From assembly GCA_003168315.1 (NCBI GenBank), contig PMSP01000329.1:1-7026 (forward strand): a stretch of DNA of 7,026 bases, given 5' to 3'. The position numbers were made by a program, and so were the translations under genes. The stretch comes from Opitutaceae bacterium (GTDB taxonomy: Bacteria > Verrucomicrobiota > Verrucomicrobiia > Opitutales > Opitutaceae). The stretch's first letter is position 1. Every line of letters begins with the position of its first letter. Positions 5,074 through 7,026 of the stretch are shown here, in pieces. The notes under the pieces are model-generated. The model was given only the letters and a program-made list of their open reading frames with translations, made no database searches and was not told the DNA's origin.

Positions 5074-6093
5074 ATGCCCAACCCCTTCAAGCTCAATCTC
5101 GTTCACCGCCCGAGGCGCCTTCGCCGGACCGCCGGGCTCCGCGCCCTGGTCGAGGAGACGGTCCTGCGGCCGGAGGACCTGGTCGCCCCCCTGTTCGTCA
5201 TTGACGGGAAGGGGCGGCCGGAGGCGATCCCGTCCATGCCCGGGGTGTCCCGGCTGGCGATCCCGGACCTCGTGAAGGAGTGCCGGGCGCTGGGGAAGCT
5301 CGGGATCCTCGCCGTGGCGCTCTTTCCCAGGATCGACGCCAGGCTGAAGGACGAGGAGGGCACGGCGGCCCTCAGGGAGGACGCGCTGATCCTCCGGGCC
5401 GTCCGGGCGGTCAAGAGGGCCGTCCCGGGGCTGACGGTCATGACCGACATCGCGCTCGACCCCTACACGTCCCATGGGCACGACGGGGTGCTCACCGCCG
5501 ACGGCCGGGACGTCGACAACGACAGGACGGTCGGGATCCTCTCAGGCATGGCGGTCCTCCACGCCGCCGCCGGGGTCGACCTGGTCGCGCCGAGCGACAT
5601 GATGGACGGCCGGGTGGGGGCCATCCGCAGGGCGCTGGACGCCGCCGGCCACGAGGGGACGGCCATCATGGCCTATACCGCGAAGTACGCCTCCGCCTAC
5701 TACGGGCCTTTCCGCGACGCGGTGGGAAGCGCGAAGGCCGCCGGGACGCGGGGCCTCGACAAGCGCTCCTACCAGCTGAACCCCGCGAACCGCCGGGAGG
5801 CCTTCACCGAGCTCAAGCTGGACGAGGCCGAGGGCGCCGACATCGTCATGGTGAAGCCCGCCGGGCTGTACCTGGACATCATCCGGGGGCTGCGGTATGC
5901 GACGAGGAAGCCGATCGCGGCGTACCAGGTCTCGGGCGAGTACTCCCAGATTCACGCGGCCGCGCGGCTCGGCTGGCTGGACCTCGCCCTCTGCCGCAGG
6001 GAGTCCCTGATCGCGATCAAGCGGGCCGGGGCCGACATGATCCTGACTTACTTTGCCAGGGAGATGGCCGCCGAGCTGAGGAAGGCGCCCTAG
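5074..6093 (+). CDS. hemB: Porphobilinogen synthase (delta-aminolevulinic acid dehydratase)
   Basis: Condenses two 5-aminolevulinate molecules to porphobilinogen, the second committed step of heme and other tetrapyrrole synthesis; cytoplasmic TIM-barrel homo-oligomer. The 339-residue product starts MPNPFKLNL with the typical RPRRLRR segment near residues 12-18. The two Schiff-base lysines are clear: Lys204 in YTAKYASAYYGPFRDA and Lys261 in VMVKPAGLYLD. The metal-site segment reads TDIALDPYTSHGHDG (124-138), with Asp129 and Asp137 where the zinc enzymes carry Cys, placing it in the aspartate-rich class that uses Mg and/or K. RSYQLNPANRREA and VSGEYSQ (Glu289, candidate allosteric Mg ligand) are also present. 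The start at 5074 is chosen over 4996 for its Shine-Dalgarno site and N-terminal fit. It diverges from cysS, and its stop overlaps that of the convergent lipoprotein gene. Confidence 0.97.
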   Translation: MPNPFKLNLVHRPRRLRRTAGLRALVEETVLRPEDLVAPLFVIDGKGRPEAIPSMPGVSRLAIPDLVKECRALGKLGILAVALFPRIDARLKDEEGTAALREDALILRAVRAVKRAVPGLTVMTDIALDPYTSHGHDGVLTADGRDVDNDRTVGILSGMAVLHAAAGVDLVAPSDMMDGRVGAIRRALDAAGHEGTAIMAYTAKYASAYYGPFRDAVGSAKAAGTRGLDKRSYQLNPANRREAFTELKLDEAEGADIVMVKPAGLYLDIIRGLRYATRKPIAAYQVSGEYSQIHAAARLGWLDLALCRRESLIAIKRAGADMILTYFAREMAAELRKAP

Positions 6094-6668
6094 AACGCGG
6101 AGCGGGGAACCTGGATCGAGTCGCCGGGCTCGAGACGAGGGTCCTGCGAGGGGCTTTTCTGGGCCAGCTTGATGTCGACGTCGTAGAGGATCTGGTTGCG
6201 CACGACGCTCACCTTGTCCTCCTTCGCGTAGAGGGTGAACCCGCCCGCGGCCTGGACCGCCTTGGCAGCCGTGAGGTCCGGCGTCCAGATGATGCGGCCC
6301 GGCTTCTCCACCTCGCCGCCCACGTAGACGTAGCGCTCGGTCACGCTGACCGAGATGTCCACGGAGGTGTAGATTTTCTTGTCGACGTATTCCTCGCGGA
6401 TCCGCTGCGTCAGGCCGCCCGTCGTCTCGCCGGACGCCTTCACGGTGCCGATGTAGGGCAGGCTGATGATCCCCTGGTCGTCGATCTCGACATTGTTCGT
6501 CGAGGGGTCCGGGACTCCGATGATCGCGATCGTCAGGCTGTCGCCCGGGCGCAGCTGCGACGCGGCGGCCGCGGAGGGGATCGACGGGTTCTTGCCGGTC
6601 GGCTCGCTGGTCGCGCAGCCGGCGAGCACCCCAAGCAGGGCGACTGTCGCGGCGCGCAGCGGATGCAT
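6090..6668 (-). CDS. Short Wza-like polysaccharide export lipoprotein (Poly_export + SLBB)
   Basis: Probable outer-membrane or periplasmic lipoprotein related to Wza/OPX proteins, which help export capsule or exopolysaccharide. From the ATG at 6668 it is 192 residues. A signal peptide with lipobox LAGC (Cys18) is followed by a Ser/Ala/Pro-rich linker. A polysaccharide biosynthesis/export domain covers about 38-110 (LRPGDSLTIAI, IDDQGIISLPYIGTV, SVDISVSV). One SLBB-type domain spans about 112-190 (YVYVGGEVEKPGRI, LEPGDSIQVPRS). It is much shorter than full Wza (about 380 residues), having one SLBB and no obvious C-terminal membrane helix, so it cannot form a Wza-type pore alone. No glycosyltransferase, Wzc or Wzx/Wzy gene is seen nearby. 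The frame is open upstream to 6881, but that part overlaps the acidic gene and lacks sense; the signal peptide fixes the start. It lies 16 bp after the acidic gene, without a clear ribosome site. Confidence 0.86.
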   Translation of the reverse strand: MHPLRAATVALLGVLAGCATSEPTGKNPSIPSAAAASQLRPGDSLTIAIIGVPDPSTNNVEIDDQGIISLPYIGTVKASGETTGGLTQRIREEYVDKKIYTSVDISVSVTERYVYVGGEVEKPGRIIWTPDLTAAKAVQAAGGFTLYAKEDKVSVVRNQILYDVDIKLAQKSPSQDPRLEPGDSIQVPRSAF

Positions 6669-6684
6669 GGTGCGGCAGGCCGAC

Positions 6685-7026
6685 TCAGCGCTTGCCGCGC
6701 GACTTGCGCCGCGGCTTCTCCGCCTCGTCCTCCTCAGCCGCCTCTTCCTTGTCGTCGTCGCCCTTCTTCTCGCCGTCCGCCTTGTCGTCCTCCTTCTCGT
6801 CCTCGCTGTCCTCGTCCCACTTGAGCGATTCGTCATTCTTGAGCTTCTCCTCCTCCTCGGCGTCGAGGGTCGGCAGGTCATCCTCCTCCTCCTCGGCGGC
6901 CTTGGACGGCTGCTCCTCCTCGGAGTCGACGCCGTCCGGCATGAAGTCGAGGATGGCGCACAGCTCGCTGAAGGTGTGCACGGCCTTGCCCTCGATGAAG
7001 TGGGTGTTCTGCTCCTCGCGGATCTC
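6685..7026 (-). CDS. Unrecognised protein with long acidic C-terminal tail (5' end outside window)
   Basis: The frame runs leftward from the window edge, so 113 C-terminal residues are seen. The first codon usable as a start inside the window is a GTG at 6981, but 15 sense codons (EIREEQNTHFIEGKA) precede it, so the gene most likely begins outside. The visible folded part (THFIEGKAVHTFSELCAIL) looks helical and I do not recognise the family. From about residue 34 the protein becomes low-complexity: 38 of 70 residues are Asp or Glu, interspersed with Lys and Ala, and it ends in a basic KPRRKSRGKR. Such tails are usually disordered and may bind basic proteins, nucleic acid or ions; this is inference. 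The reading frame is supported by the TGA stop, the 16-bp gap to the lipoprotein start and the lack of a better alternative. Co-transcription with the lipoprotein is likely, but a shared function is not shown. Confidence 0.75.
   Translation of the reverse strand, partial: EIREEQNTHFIEGKAVHTFSELCAILDFMPDGVDSEEEQPSKAAEEEEDDLPTLDAEEEEKLKNDESLKWDEDSEDEKEDDKADGEKKGDDDKEEAAEEDEAEKPRRKSRGKR

Noticed and set aside
4235..5275. 346-codon plus-strand frame antisense to cysS
   Set aside because: No domain hints and it crosses the divergent start region; the cysS frame is beyond doubt.
6116..6133. Hairpin TCGAG...CTCGA after hemB as a terminator
   Set aside because: Short stem with large loop and no T-run, within lipoprotein coding sequence; not convincing.
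5280..6824. 514-codon plus-strand frame running through hemB and into the lipoprotein region
   Set aside because: Out of frame with hemB and antisense to the lipoprotein; composition is low-complexity Arg/Gly/Pro, so a shadow.
6700..6930. CTC/CCT-rich tract as a microsatellite or CRISPR-like repeat
   Set aside because: It is explained by Glu/Asp codons of the acidic tail and has no regular repeat-spacer pattern.

Overview
The window is a high-GC, tightly packed stretch of bacterial chromosome holding housekeeping genes: three aminoacyl-tRNA synthetases (aspS, thrS, cysS), the nitrogen-signalling protein P-II (glnB), porphobilinogen synthase (hemB), a short polysaccharide-export-type lipoprotein and the end of an extremely acidic protein. 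Overall make-up (a ThrRS without TGS domain but with an extra catalytic-domain insert, an aspartate-rich HemB, a short Wza-like lipoprotein, few Shine-Dalgarno sequences) suggests a Gram-negative-type lineage. My best guess is Verrucomicrobiota or another PVC member, but this is an inference without a phylogenetic test. I see no phage, IS, CRISPR or rRNA/tRNA gene, and codon use looks uniform.

Layout. Positions 3-1154 (+) hold the C-terminal part of aspS, cut by the window edge. Positions 1155-1276 are a compact, highly structured intergenic region: a sigma-54-like -24/-12 site overlapping the aspS stop and a long imperfect inverted repeat (1163-1250) lie in front of glnB (1277-1615, +). glnB converges on thrS (3537-1612, -), their stop codons sharing one CTAG. 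thrS is preceded by cysS (4963-3581, -), probably as a two-gene cysS-thrS operon. A 110-bp divergent region (4964-5073) separates cysS from hemB (5074-6093, +). hemB converges, again through a shared CTAG, on a small lipoprotein gene (6668-6090, -), which follows 16 bp after an unrecognised gene with a strongly acidic tail (7026-6685, -, 5' end outside the window).

Functionally, three genes charge tRNAs (Asp, Thr, Cys), glnB senses 2-oxoglutarate/ATP/ADP to coordinate nitrogen use, and hemB makes porphobilinogen for tetrapyrroles. They are neighbours rather than one pathway. No convincing new multi-gene system is visible. The most notable things are the aspS-glnB intergenic structure with its candidate sigma-54 promoter, the TGS-less ThrRS with an insert of about 50 residues, a CysRS whose KMSKS loop reads TMSKS, and the two zero-spacer CTAG gene junctions. 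No gene-free stretch exceeds 300 bases.
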